From: Saccharopolyspora oryzae
Lineage (GTDB): Bacteria > Actinomycetota > Actinomycetes > Mycobacteriales > Pseudonocardiaceae
DNA length: 64,000 nt
Assembly: GCF_027853915.1 (NCBI RefSeq)
Contig: NZ_JAQGLA010000024.1
Location: 1-64,000, forward strand
Reading direction: 5' to 3'
Shown here: one piece after another, positions 16,879-24,962 of the stretch
Layout of the letters: the number at the start of each line of letters is the position of its first letter
Position numbering within the stretch: the first letter of the stretch is position 1
The notes under the pieces: model-generated
What the model saw: only the letters and a program-made list of their open reading frames with translations
The model's database searches: none
Told to the model about the DNA's origin: nothing
Translations under genes and position numbers: made by a program

Positions 16879-17673
16879 ATGCGGTGGAAGCGGTTCGGGG
16901 TCGGGGTCGTCGTGGCCGGGGTCGTCGCGGTGAGCGCGTCGTGCACATCGGCACCGGAGCCCGCGGCTGCCGCCAACCGGTTGGACGAGGTCGTGCAGCG
17001 CGGGGAACTCCGGGTGTGCAGCACCGGGGACTACCGGCCGTTCACCTACCGGGATCAGGCCGGTGAGTGGAGCGGCATCGACATCGACATGGCGCACGAC
17101 CTGGCCGAGCAGCTCGGGGTCCGGGCCACCATCGTGCCCACCACCTGGAAGACGCTGGTCGAGGACTTCACCGGCAAGTGCGACATCGCCGTCGGCGGGG
17201 TGTCGATCACGATGGAACGCGCACGCGCCGCGTTCTTCACCAAGGCCTACGTCGTGGACGGAAAGACGCCGATCACCCGCTGCGAGAACGCCGCGCGGTT
17301 CCAGACGCTGGAGCAGATCGACCAGCCCGGGGTCCGGGCCGTCGTCAATCCCGGCGGCACGAACGAGAAGTTCGCCCGGGAGCGCCTCAAGCGGGCCACC
17401 ATCGTCGACCACCCGGACAACAACACGATCTTCCAGCAGATCATCGACGGCAAGGCCGACCTGATGATGACCGACGCCGCCGAGACCCGCTGGCAGGCCA
17501 AGCAGCACCCCGAGCTGTGCTCGCTGCACCCGGACCAGCCGTTCACCTTCAGCGAGAAGGCCTACCTGCTGCCGCAGGGCGACGTGGTGTTCCAGCAGTA
17601 CGTCGACCAGTGGCTCAACCTGGCGATGCACGACGGCACCTACCAGCGCATCTCCGAGCCGTGGATCGGTTGA
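16879..17673 (+). CDS. Exported PheC-like cyclohexadienyl dehydratase homologue (or solute-binding protein)
   Basis: This 264-residue protein begins at an ATG with a GAGAGGTGGG ribosome-binding site. A signal sequence (residues 1-23) ends at SASC, a possible lipobox. The mature part is a periplasmic-binding-protein fold of the ABC amino-acid-binding type. It resembles Pseudomonas aeruginosa PheC far more than transporter subunits: TGDYRPFTYRDQAGEWSGID, TPITRCENAARFQTLEQID, GVRAVVNPGGTNEKFARERL and LMMTDAAETR all have direct PheC counterparts, including the glutamate after TDA that is catalytic in PheC. PheC converts prephenate and arogenate to phenylpyruvate and phenylalanine outside the cytoplasm. 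No ABC permease or ATPase is adjacent, which also favours an enzyme. Activity is inferred from motif conservation. Confidence 0.7.
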   Translation: MRWKRFGVGVVVAGVVAVSASCTSAPEPAAAANRLDEVVQRGELRVCSTGDYRPFTYRDQAGEWSGIDIDMAHDLAEQLGVRATIVPTTWKTLVEDFTGKCDIAVGGVSITMERARAAFFTKAYVVDGKTPITRCENAARFQTLEQIDQPGVRAVVNPGGTNEKFARERLKRATIVDHPDNNTIFQQIIDGKADLMMTDAAETRWQAKQHPELCSLHPDQPFTFSEKAYLLPQGDVVFQQYVDQWLNLAMHDGTYQRISEPWIG

Positions 17674-17677
17674 CCGC

Positions 17678-18106
17678 TCACGCGTGGCGGGCCTTGACCT
17701 CCTCGAGCAGGCCCAGCTGGGCCAGCAAGGTCAGCTGGTCGTAGTAGACCTCGCCGCCGATGGCCCGGCCGTGCTGGTCGTAGCGCAACGTCTCGCAGAA
17801 GGCGGCGTCCATCTGGCGGCCGGTCGCGGCGTGCCTGCGGAGCTTGCCGTCGTTCAGACCGCGGGCGTGGAAGTAGGCCACCGAGAAACCGGGGCCGTCG
17901 ACGTAGGACGCGCCGATCACCCGCGCATCCGAGAACGCGCTGATCCACTCCCCCAGCCACTCCTTGAACTGGGCCAGCGTGTGCATGGTGCCGCGCCGCG
18001 GGTGGTCGATGTAGGCGAAGTCGGCGCCGATGTAGTGGTCGATCTCGTCGAGTTCGCGCTCGTTGAACAGCTCGTGCAGCTTGCGGTGGGTGTCCTGGTT
18101 GCGCAT
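17678..18106 (-). CDS. SnoaL/NTF2-like protein
   Basis: This 142-residue protein has the ATG at 18106, chosen because a strong GGAGGG lies 8 bp upstream; longer in-frame starts would add an implausible leader running into the panB gene. The pattern of an N-terminal helix pair, [31 protein letters not shown], and later strands matches the SnoaL-like branch of the NTF2 fold, which includes polyketide cyclases, ester-cyclase-like proteins and many orphans. It is convergent with the PheC-like gene (4 bp between stops) and divergent from panB. The function is unknown. Confidence 0.75.
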   Translation of the reverse strand: MRNQDTHRKLHELFNERELDEIDHYIGADFAYIDHPRRGTMHTLAQFKEWLGEWISAFSDARVIGASYVDGPGFSVAYFHARGLNDGKLRRHAATGRQMDAAFCETLRYDQHGRAIGGEVYYDQLTLLAQLGLLEEVKARHA

Positions 18107-18293
18107 CTCCGATCCCTCCCGCTCCGAATGCTCCGCTCGCGCCGCGCAGTGGCAAGAGGCGAAAGCCTCCCGGTGTGACGTTGCTCCGCCGGGTATCGGG
18201 GAAGGCGCCGGACCGTGCGACGCTGTCGGTGCAACCATCCGCAACGACCCGGGGACCTGCTCAGCAGGCCTCGAGGGAACAGGACGGTCAACG

Positions 18294-19148
18294 ATGACTG
18301 CTGCCCATAACCAGGGCGAAACGGCTGCTCCGTACGGCTCGACCCCCACCAAGCGGCGAGTCCGGATCCACCACCTGCAGCAGATGAAGGAGCGCGGCGA
18401 AGCCTGGCCGATGCTCACCTCCTACGACATGTACACGGCGCGGATCTTCGACGAGGCCGGGATCCCCGTGCTGCTGGTCGGCGACTCGGCGGCGAACAAC
18501 GTCTACGGCTACGAGTCCTCGCTACCGGTGACCGTGGACGAACTGCTGCCGCTGGTCCGCGCGGTGACCCGCTCCGCCGAGCACTCGCTGGTGGTGGCCG
18601 ACCTGCCGTTCGGCTCCTACCAGGCCTCGCCGGAGCAGGCGCTGGCCACCGCGACGCGGTTCATGAAGGAAGGGCGCGCGCACGCGGTCAAGCTGGAGGG
18701 CGGGCGGCGCTACGCCCCGCAGGTCGAAGCGCTGGTATCCGCCGGTATTCCGGTCATGGCGCACATCGGTTTCACCCCGCAGAGCGAGCACGGGCTCGGC
18801 GGGTACCGGGTGCAGGGACGCGGCGACAAGGCCGAGGAACTGCTGGCCGACGCGCTGGCGGTGCAGGAGGCCGGCGCGTTCGCGGTCGTGCTCGAGATGG
18901 TGGCGGCCGATGCGGCCAAGCAGGTCACCGCCGAGCTGCGCATCCCGACGGTCGGCATCGGCGCCGGTCCGGACTGCGACGCGCAGGTGCTGGTGTGGAC
19001 CGACATGTCGGGGATGAACACCGGTCGGACGGCGCGGTTCGTCAAGCGCTACGCCGACGTGGGCGGCATCCTCGCCGACGCCGCGACCCGCTTCGCCGAA
19101 GACGTGCGCGGGCGCTCCTTCCCCGCCGCGGAGCACTCCTTCAACTGA
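18294..19148 (+). CDS. panB: 3-methyl-2-oxobutanoate hydroxymethyltransferase
   Basis: This 284-residue enzyme makes ketopantoate from 2-ketoisovalerate and methylenetetrahydrofolate, the first step of pantothenate and coenzyme A synthesis. The motifs [48 protein letters not shown] and [24 protein letters not shown] cover the TIM-barrel active site, with Asp and Glu metal and base residues present. The ATG at 18294 begins a roughly 25-residue actinobacterial extension before the conserved core ([13 protein letters not shown]). In M. tuberculosis panB also follows the exported-hydrolase genes. A hairpin directly after the stop ends the transcript. Confidence 0.95.
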   Translation: MTAAHNQGETAAPYGSTPTKRRVRIHHLQQMKERGEAWPMLTSYDMYTARIFDEAGIPVLLVGDSAANNVYGYESSLPVTVDELLPLVRAVTRSAEHSLVVADLPFGSYQASPEQALATATRFMKEGRAHAVKLEGGRRYAPQVEALVSAGIPVMAHIGFTPQSEHGLGGYRVQGRGDKAEELLADALAVQEAGAFAVVLEMVAADAAKQVTAELRIPTVGIGAGPDCDAQVLVWTDMSGMNTGRTARFVKRYADVGGILADAATRFAEDVRGRSFPAAEHSFN

Positions 19149-19158
19149 GGTGGCGCTG

Positions 19159-19195
19159 CGGTCGATTGCGGTCAGGATCCGACCGCGATCGACCG
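19159..19195 (+). terminator. Hairpin terminator of panB
   Basis: 15-bp arms (19159-19173 and 19181-19195, one mismatch) with a 7-nt loop begin 11 bp after the panB stop. The next gene starts only about 14 bp beyond, so it must have its own promoter within or across the hairpin, or be read through. Confidence 0.6.
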
Positions 19196-19208
19196 TAGCG
19201 TGCCGGGC

Positions 19209-20099
19209 ATGGAACACCAGCACACGCGCAGGAAGATCGTCGTCACCACACCCACCGGACACGTGGGCTCCCGAGTCGTGCAGCTGCTCCTGCAAGCGGG
19301 AGTCCGCCCGACGCTGCTGCTGCGCGCGCCGGACAAGCTCGACGCTGCGACGCACGACCGGGTCGATGTCGTGCAGGGCGACCAAGGGGATGCGGACGCC
19401 GTGATCCGCGCGACAGAGGGCGCGGACTGCCTCTTCTGGGTGGACCCGCCCACACCGGACGACGACCCGGCCGCCGGTTATGCCCGCATGGGCGCCACCG
19501 CCGCGCGGGCGGTGCGGGAGAACGACATCCCCCGCACCGTGTTCCTCAGCAGCGTCGGCGCGGAGAAGCGCCACGGAGTCGGTGAGATCGACGGGCTGGC
19601 CAGGACCGAGGAACTGCTGAACGCCACCGGGGCCAGCGTGCTGCACCTGCGCTGCGGCTACTTCTTCACCAACCTGTTCATGGAGCTCGAGGGGCTGCGC
19701 GAGGGCGTGCTCCGCACCCCGTGGCCCCTCGACTTCGCGATGCCCTGGGTCGATCCTCGCGACATCGGCGAAGTCGCGGTCGCGAGGCTGCTCTCGGACA
19801 GCTGGTCGGGGGCCGGCGTGCAGGCCGTGCACGGCCCCGAGGACCTGACCTTCTCGCAGGTGGCCGAGGTCTTGAGCCGAGCAGTGGGGCGCGAAGTGCG
19901 CGCTGAGCGGATTTCCGCTGACGAGTTCCGCGCCTCGCTGCGGGCAGCCGGTTTGAGCAGCGGGCAGGTCGAGGGCATCGTCGGCATGTCTACCGGGCAG
20001 CTCGACGGCTTCACGCCCGAGGACGAGCGCAGCATCCTCACCACCACGCCGACCACGCTCGCGGCCTGGGCGCACGCACAGCTCCGCCTCGCGCTCTAG
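19209..20099 (+). CDS. NmrA-like NAD(P)-binding protein
   Basis: This 296-residue protein has an atypical short-chain dehydrogenase (NmrA/HSCARG-like) fold. The dinucleotide-binding loop reads TTPTGHVGSRVV rather than the canonical GxxGxxG, and residues after it (LLLRAPDKLDA) fit an NADP-binding arginine position. The C-terminal region FSQVAEVLSRAVGREVRAERIS is typical of the NAD(P)H-binding family often annotated as ergot-alkaloid or quinone-type reductases. The start is uncertain: GTG at 19200 and ATG at 19209 are both possible, and neither has a clear ribosome-binding site. Its TAG stop overlaps the stop of the opposite gene within one CTAG. Confidence 0.78.
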   Translation: MEHQHTRRKIVVTTPTGHVGSRVVQLLLQAGVRPTLLLRAPDKLDAATHDRVDVVQGDQGDADAVIRATEGADCLFWVDPPTPDDDPAAGYARMGATAARAVRENDIPRTVFLSSVGAEKRHGVGEIDGLARTEELLNATGASVLHLRCGYFFTNLFMELEGLREGVLRTPWPLDFAMPWVDPRDIGEVAVARLLSDSWSGAGVQAVHGPEDLTFSQVAEVLSRAVGREVRAERISADEFRASLRAAGLSSGQVEGIVGMSTGQLDGFTPEDERSILTTTPTTLAAWAHAQLRLAL

Positions 20100-21073
20100 G
20101 CCGGCGGCGTTCCCTCGCCAAAGGGCTTGCCACCCAACGATTCCCGGCCATGCGGGGTGCGCCAGCCGGATGGGTCCGGGCCGAGCGGGACGATGCCCGT
20201 CGGGTTGATCTGGTGGTGCGTCGCGTAGTAGTGGCGCTTGATGTGGTCGAAGTCGACCGTGTCGCCGAAACCCGGGGTCTGGAACAGGTCCCGGGCGTAG
20301 GCCCACAGCACCGGGAGCTCGGACAGCTTCTGCCGGTTGCACTTGAAGTGGCCGTGGTAGACCGCGTCGAAGCGGACCAGCGTGGTGAACAGCCGGACGT
20401 CGGCCTCGGTGATCGCGTCGCCGACCAGGTAGCGGCGATCGGCCAGCCGCTCGGAGAGCCAGTCCAGGCGGGCGAACAGCCGCTCGAAGGCCTGCTCGTA
20501 GGCCTCCTGCGAGGTGGCAAAGCCGCAGCGGTACACGCCGTTGTTGACGTCGGCGTAGACCGCGGCGCTGACCTCGTCGATCTCCGCGCGCAGGTGTTCG
20601 GGGTACAGCTGCGGGGCGCCTTCGCGGTGGTGGGCGCGCCACTGCGTGGACAGGTCCAGGGTGATCTGCGGGTAGTCGTTGGTGACGACCTTGCGCTCGG
20701 CCACGTCGAGGATCGCCGGAACCGTGTACCGCCCGGCGAACTCCGGGTCGGCGGCCAGGTAGGCCTCGGAGAGGAAGGAGATCCCGGTGACCGGATCGCG
20801 GCCGTCCGCGTCGAGGCTGAACCGCCAGCCGCGCGCGTCGCGGATCGGGTCCACGACGCCCAGCGAGAGGACGTCCTCCAGGCCCAGCAGGCGGCGGACG
20901 ATCACCGACCGGTGCGCCCACGGGCAGGCCAGGCTCACCACCAGCCGGTACCGGTCCGGTTCCACCGGCCACCCGGAGGAACCGTCGGCGGTGATCCGGT
21001 CGGTGAACCGGTTCGCCTGCCGCACCCACTCGCCGCGCTTCGACGTCTCCGCCCCGAACTGAGCCTCAGCCAT
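20096..21073 (-). CDS. Glutathionyl-hydroquinone-reductase-like S-transferase (ECM4/YqjG type)
   Basis: This 325-residue protein belongs to the xi-class (Omega-like) glutathione S-transferases. The active-site motif is LACPWAHRSVIVRRLLGLED, with cysteine as nucleophile. Further signatures are TVPAILDVAERKVVTNDYPQI and the all-alpha C-terminal domain with ADVRLFTTLVRFDAVYHGHFKCN. Classical members reduce glutathionyl- or equivalent thiol-conjugated hydroquinones. Actinobacteria lack glutathione and use mycothiol, so the true thiol substrate here is uncertain. It is divergent from an SDR oxidoreductase, with two palindromic repeats in the shared upstream region, and both genes may serve quinone or carbonyl detoxification. 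Confidence 0.88.
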   Translation of the reverse strand: MAEAQFGAETSKRGEWVRQANRFTDRITADGSSGWPVEPDRYRLVVSLACPWAHRSVIVRRLLGLEDVLSLGVVDPIRDARGWRFSLDADGRDPVTGISFLSEAYLAADPEFAGRYTVPAILDVAERKVVTNDYPQITLDLSTQWRAHHREGAPQLYPEHLRAEIDEVSAAVYADVNNGVYRCGFATSQEAYEQAFERLFARLDWLSERLADRRYLVGDAITEADVRLFTTLVRFDAVYHGHFKCNRQKLSELPVLWAYARDLFQTPGFGDTVDFDHIKRHYYATHHQINPTGIVPLGPDPSGWRTPHGRESLGGKPFGEGTPPA

Positions 21074-21100
21074 GACCCCACGGTATGCCCCGCCACAAGC

Positions 21101-21126
21101 ACCGCAGTTTCAATTGAAACTGCGGT
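21101..21126. repeat. Palindromic repeat, TTTCAATTGAAA family (copy 2)
   Basis: A 26-bp perfect palindrome with half-site ACCGCAGTTTCAA, the longest copy in the window. It lies in the divergent intergenic region between the S-transferase and SDR genes, so it cannot be a terminator for either. Confidence 0.75.
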
Positions 21127-21136
21127 CTGGTGCGCG

Positions 21137-21154
21137 CAGTTTCAATTGAAACTG
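21137..21154. repeat. Palindromic repeat, TTTCAATTGAAA family (copy 3)
   Basis: An 18-bp perfect core (half-site CAGTTTCAA), with 10 bp between it and copy 2. The centres of the two palindromes are 32 bp apart, about three helical turns, and a short GGTCTGGTGC-type stretch is repeated after each. Confidence 0.72.
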
Positions 21155-21210
21155 TGGTCTGGTGCCGTGCTGGGTTCCGGTGGTGGGCCGAGCTGCTTAG
21201 GGTTCCGGGC

Positions 21211-21957
21211 ATGGATTTGGATCTTTCCGGGCGCTGCTTCATCGTCACCGGCGCCAGCAAGGGGCTCGGGTTCGCCACCGCTCGGGCCTTGGTGGACGAG
21301 GGCGCCGACGTCGTCGTCTCGTCCTCGTCCGAGGAGAACACCTCGAAGGCGGTCGGTGAGCTCGGTGACCGGGCGCGCGGGCTCGCCGCGGACCTGACCG
21401 ACCCCGGCACGCCTCGTCGGCTGATCGACTACGCGCGGGAGCAGTTCGGGCGGCTGGACGGGCTCTTCGTCAGCCACGGCGGTCCGCCGGCCGGGATGCC
21501 GAGCGGGCTGGACGACGACGCGCTGCGGCGGGGGCTGGAGATCGCCACCATCGCGCCGATCCGCATGGCGCGCGAAGTCGCCGCTGAGCTCGGCGACGGC
21601 GGTTCGGTGGTCGTGCTGACCTCCACCTCAGGTGCTGAGCCGCTGACCGGGCTGGCCAGCTCGAACGTGGCGCGCCCGGCTACCCAGGGCTTCGTCAAGG
21701 ACCTGGCCAACGAGGTCGGTCCGCGCGGCGTCCGGGTCAACGCGCTGCTGCCGGGTCGCTTCGACACCGAACGCGCTCGCGAGCTCGCCGCCGGGAACCC
21801 CCAGTCGCAGGAGGCCGCCGAGCAGGCGGCGGCGCTGCGCCGCTCCGGCGATCCGGCCGAGCTCGCCGCAGTGGCGGCGTTCCTGCTCTCGCCCAAGGCC
21901 TCCTACGTCACCGGAGCCGCCTGGACGGTGGACGGCGGGCGTCGCGCCGAGATGTGA
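21211..21957 (+). CDS. SDR-family oxidoreductase
   Basis: This 248-residue short-chain dehydrogenase/reductase has the cofactor loop TGASKGLG, the strand SHGG in place of NNAG, and an active-site region around VVLTSTSGAEP where the usual YxxxK is replaced (residues read ASSNVARPATQGFVKDLA). The lysine and tyrosine of the catalytic tetrad are therefore not at their usual places, as in the subgroup of bacterial SDRs resembling YgfF/FabG-like 7-alpha types. The C-terminus ends with the usual SYVTGAAWTVDGG. The ATG at 21211 agrees with the fold start. The substrate is unknown, and loss of the standard tetrad makes the chemistry uncertain. Confidence 0.82.
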   Translation: MDLDLSGRCFIVTGASKGLGFATARALVDEGADVVVSSSSEENTSKAVGELGDRARGLAADLTDPGTPRRLIDYAREQFGRLDGLFVSHGGPPAGMPSGLDDDALRRGLEIATIAPIRMAREVAAELGDGGSVVVLTSTSGAEPLTGLASSNVARPATQGFVKDLANEVGPRGVRVNALLPGRFDTERARELAAGNPQSQEAAEQAAALRRSGDPAELAAVAAFLLSPKASYVTGAAWTVDGGRRAEM

Positions 21958-21973
21958 CCGCTCCGTCGGCGCG

Positions 21974-22005
21974 CGGTGGTCAATTTCGTGCGAAATTGAC
22001 CACCG
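21974..22005. terminator. Bidirectional hairpin terminator between convergent genes
   Basis: 15-bp perfect arms (21974-21988 and 21991-22005, starting CGGTGGTCAATTTCG) with a 2-bp centre lie exactly between the SDR stop (21957) and the DUF4326 gene stop (22007). The AT-rich centre flanked by GC resembles the other palindromic elements of this window. Confidence 0.65.
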
Positions 22006-22006
22006 C

Positions 22007-22393
22007 TCAGCCCGCTCGTCTGGCCAGGACGTCGGCGTGGCAGGGCTTCGGAGCGCACCAGCAGCCCAGCGCTCGACCGGAGAGCTCGCCCTCGCGGAGC
22101 TTGGCCAGCAGGTTCGGCTGGTCGTCGAGCCACTGCTCGTAGTGCCGGACCATCGCCTCCCGGTCGACCTTGGCCTCCTTGAGGAACGGGCTGGCGAACT
22201 CCGACTCCGGCCACGAGTGCCGCGGGCCGGAGTGCCCCACGTAGGTCAGCAGCCCGGTCTCCTCCAGCCACGGCACCAGGTGCTTGTGCGGGCCGCCCTT
22301 GCGGACGTTGACCACGACGGCGTGGCCGTCGAGCAGGGCGTCGGCCCGCTCCCGCTCGTCGTCGCTCCAGGAACTCGCTTCCTCCGGCAGCAC
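22007..22393 (-). CDS. DUF4326 domain protein
   Basis: This small basic protein of about 128 residues contains the DUF4326 signature: VVVNVRKGG near the N-terminus, SEFASPF in the middle, and LGCWCAPKPCHADVLARRA at the C-terminus with its CWC-x(n)-CH cluster, which could bind a metal. The GTG at 22393 is preferred because GGAGG lies 8 bp upstream; a GTG three codons earlier is also open. The family is known from phages and many bacterial genomes but has no established function. Confidence 0.78.
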   Translation of the reverse strand: MLPEEASSWSDDERERADALLDGHAVVVNVRKGGPHKHLVPWLEETGLLTYVGHSGPRHSWPESEFASPFLKEAKVDREAMVRHYEQWLDDQPNLLAKLREGELSGRALGCWCAPKPCHADVLARRAG

Positions 22394-22513
22394 CGCCACC
22401 ACCTCCGAAGCCCAGGGTGCCGCTCCCCCGCCAACAACGCCGGGGCAAACCCCCAGAGCCAGCGGTCGTTGATCTTTTGCCTCGATTCGCCGCCGAGCCC
22501 GGGAGCAGGAAGA

Positions 22514-23179
22514 TCAGACGTCCGTGATGCGGAGGCCTGCGTGGGCCTTGTAGCGGCGGTTGATCGCGATGAGGTTCGCCGTGAACGCCTCCACCTGGTG
22601 GGCGTTGCGGAGCCGGCCGCCGTAGATGCCGCGGACGCCGGGGATCGCGTCCGCCAGGGCGCGGACCACGTCGGTGGCTTCGCGGTCGTCGCCGAGGACG
22701 AGGACGTCGAGGTCCACGTCGTCGACGGTCAGGTCGGCCAGGGTCACCGCCGAGACGTGGTGGAACGCCGCGGTCACCCGCGACTCCGGCAGCAGCTGCT
22801 CCGCCTGCTGCGCCGCGCTGCCCTCCTCCACCGGCAGGGCGAACGGGCCCTTCTTGTCGAAGCCCAGCGGGTTGACGCAGTCGATCACGATCTTGCCCGC
22901 CAGCTGCGATTCCAGGGACTTCAGCGTCTCCGCGTGCCCCTCCCACGGCAGCGCCGCCAGCACGATGTCCGAGGCCGCCGCGCAGCCCGCGTTGTCCTGG
23001 CCGGTGACGTCACCGGCCGCGATCTCGACGATCTCCTCCGCCGCCTGCTCGGCGCGTTCGGCGTTGCGCGAGCCGATGACGACCTTCAGCCCCGCCTTCG
23101 CCCACCGGATCGCCAGCCCGCGGCCCTGCGCCCCGGTCCCACCGAGGACTCCGATGGTCATCTCCCGCACCTCAGCCAC
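22514..23179 (-). CDS. npdG: F420-dependent NADP+ oxidoreductase
   Basis: This 221-residue enzyme transfers hydride between reduced coenzyme F420 and NADP+, linking the deazaflavin pool of actinobacteria to NADPH. The N-terminal Rossmann motif TIGVLGGTGAQGRGLAIRWA and the NADP-phosphate-binding GSRNAERA are clear. The segments VNPLGFDKKGPF, FHHVSAVTLAD and GIYGGRLRNAHQVEAFTANLI match the NpdG/Fno family over its whole length. The GTG at 23179 and an ATG six codons later, closer to the usual family N-terminus and preceded by GGGAG, are both possible. It is probably monocistronic. Confidence 0.9.
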   Translation of the reverse strand: MAEVREMTIGVLGGTGAQGRGLAIRWAKAGLKVVIGSRNAERAEQAAEEIVEIAAGDVTGQDNAGCAAASDIVLAALPWEGHAETLKSLESQLAGKIVIDCVNPLGFDKKGPFALPVEEGSAAQQAEQLLPESRVTAAFHHVSAVTLADLTVDDVDLDVLVLGDDREATDVVRALADAIPGVRGIYGGRLRNAHQVEAFTANLIAINRRYKAHAGLRITDV

Positions 23180-23261
23180 CTCTGGCCCCTTTCGTCACCG
23201 TCGACCGTACTGCTGCGTCAACGATCGACCGGTGCTGGGGAATCCGCCACGGGGGTGTGCG

Positions 23262-24695
23262 TCAGGCCACTTCGAACGCGACCTCGCGGCGCGACGGATC
23301 GGCCACCACGAGCCGCACCCGGACCTGCTGCCCTTCGCCGAGCCCACCACCGGTGCAACGGGCGATGACCGGCGGGTCCGCCACGAACACCTCGCCCGCC
23401 ACGCCGTTGGCAGCGCGCAGCACGGTGGCCGGGAACTCCTCCCCCACCCGCGAGACCAGCGACCACGCCTGCGCCTGCGCGATGCAAGCCCGCTCCACCT
23501 GGCCCGCGATCCGGTCCGAGCTGCCCATCGCCGAGGGCAGCGCGGCCAGCGCCTCCAGCACCCATCCGGGCACCTGGCGGTCACCGGCCACCGCCAGGCA
23601 CACCTCCGCGCTGTAGCGGTCGACCAGTCGTCGCAGCGGGGCTGTGACGTGCGCGTACGACGCGCCGATGCCCGCGTGGTTGGCCTTCGCCGGCGCGCCA
23701 TCGCCGAAGGCCGTGTACCCGGCCCCGCGCAGCAGCCGCGTCGCCGCCACGTGCACGGCCAGCGCTTCCGGCCGGATCGGGTCCAGTTCGGCCAGCGCCA
23801 CCGCGGGCGGCAGGTCCACCGGCCAGTCCACGCCGAGCCGGGCCGCCGAACGACGCAGTCCCGCAACGGTTTCCGGCTCCGGATCCGGCACCGTGCGCAG
23901 CACCCCGATCCCGGCGGACAGCATCATCTCCGCCGCGCACATGCCGGTGAGCAGCGAGATCTCCGCGTTCCACGCCTCGATCACCAGTCGCGGCCGCAGC
24001 ACCAGCTGCCAGCCGCCCGCGCCGTCGGACTCCACCTGCTGCTCGGGCAGTCCGAGCTCGATCGCCCCGCGCCGCATCGCCTGCTCCCGGCGCAACCGCC
24101 CGACCTCGGGCAGCAGCGCGATCGACGGGTGCGCGACGCCCCGCTCCAGCGACCGGTGCACCCCGTCGTAGTCCAGCTGCGCCACCGACCGGACCAGCGC
24201 GCGGCGGACGTCGACTCGAACGGGCAGCCCGTCCGAGTCGAGGTCGATGGTCCACAGCACGGCCGCCCGCACCTGGCCCGGTAACAGGCTCGCGGCGTCC
24301 TCGGACAGCCTCGTCGGGTGCAGCGGGACGTTGCCGTCGGGCAGGTAGAGGGTCTGGCCGCGGCGCCGCGCCTCCACGTCGAGAGCTCCGCCGGGGAGCA
24401 CGAACGCCGCCACGTCGGCGATCGCGTAGTGGATCCGGTAGCCGCGGTGGCGGCGGTTGATCAGCACCGCCTGGTCGAGGTCCTTGGCGCCCTGCGGATC
24501 GACGGTGACCAGCGGCAGATCGGTCGCATCGGTCCGGGCGCCGGTGAGCACCGGCTGCGCCACGGTCTGCTCGACCTCCGCCAGCGCGGCGGGCGGGTAG
24601 TCCACGGGCAGGCCCAGCTCGGTCCGGACGGCCGAGAAGTCCATCGCGGCAGCGGCGACGCCGATGCCACCAGGTGGACCGCCCGGCGCCGCCAC
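23262..24695 (-). CDS. RNB-domain (RNase II/R-type) exoribonuclease
   Basis: This 477-residue protein has the RNB catalytic core, with the acidic cluster in PQGAKDLDQAVLI and the strand YRIHYAIADVAAFV, followed by LPDGNVPLHPTRLSEDAASLLPG. RNase II-type enzymes degrade RNA 3'-to-5' hydrolytically with magnesium bound by these aspartates. Compared with RNase R or II (over 640 residues), the N-terminal cold-shock domains are missing. Only a short beta-rich tail resembling an S1-like end (EGQQVRVRLVVADPSRREVAFEV) remains, so substrate binding must differ. The GTG start is 5 bp after the stop of the 62-residue gene, with GAGGAC upstream, so the two are coexpressed. An internal ATG at codon 18 is an alternative start. 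Confidence 0.87.
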   Translation of the reverse strand: MAAPGGPPGGIGVAAAAMDFSAVRTELGLPVDYPPAALAEVEQTVAQPVLTGARTDATDLPLVTVDPQGAKDLDQAVLINRRHRGYRIHYAIADVAAFVLPGGALDVEARRRGQTLYLPDGNVPLHPTRLSEDAASLLPGQVRAAVLWTIDLDSDGLPVRVDVRRALVRSVAQLDYDGVHRSLERGVAHPSIALLPEVGRLRREQAMRRGAIELGLPEQQVESDGAGGWQLVLRPRLVIEAWNAEISLLTGMCAAEMMLSAGIGVLRTVPDPEPETVAGLRRSAARLGVDWPVDLPPAVALAELDPIRPEALAVHVAATRLLRGAGYTAFGDGAPAKANHAGIGASYAHVTAPLRRLVDRYSAEVCLAVAGDRQVPGWVLEALAALPSAMGSSDRIAGQVERACIAQAQAWSLVSRVGEEFPATVLRAANGVAGEVFVADPPVIARCTGGGLGEGQQVRVRLVVADPSRREVAFEVA

Positions 24696-24700
24696 GAGGA

Positions 24701-24889
24701 TCAGTCCTCGTCGTCTTTCCAGCGCGCCTCGGCCTCGTCGGCCGCCTTCGTGCGCTCGTGGGCTATCTCCAACGCGCGGGCCGCGGTCTCCTGGTCCGGG
24801 TACGGCCCCAAGCGCTCAGCAGCCCGGCAGCCGGCCTTGGGCTCGACCTGCCGGTGCTTCAAACAGAAGTACCAACCTCCGCGGGGCAT
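24701..24889 (-). CDS. Conserved 62-residue hypothetical protein
   Basis: The protein starts at ATG and reads MPRGGWYFCLKHRQVEPK at its N-terminus, then a segment with GPYPDQETAARALEIAHERT that resembles a single SPOR-like or treble-strand binding unit. Two cysteines (positions 9 and 21) and a histidine could form a small metal site. It is the promoter-proximal partner of the RNB ribonuclease gene (5-bp spacing), so an accessory role in RNA turnover is possible but only inferred from position. Confidence 0.7.
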   Translation of the reverse strand: MPRGGWYFCLKHRQVEPKAGCRAAERLGPYPDQETAARALEIAHERTKAADEAEARWKDDED

Positions 24890-24962
24890 GTTCCGAGCCT
24901 CGCACGACTGCGCGCACCTGTCACGCAACCGGCTCCGACTCGACCGGGATGTCCGAACGCGG

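Noticed and set aside
16879-17673. Ordinary amino-acid ABC transporter receptor
   Set aside because: Not excluded, but PheC-specific motifs and the absence of permease/ATPase genes make the dehydratase homologue the better call.
21101-21154. Possible CRISPR array from the paired palindromic repeats
   Set aside because: Only two perfectly palindromic units with a 10-bp gap, no regular spacers and no cas genes nearby.
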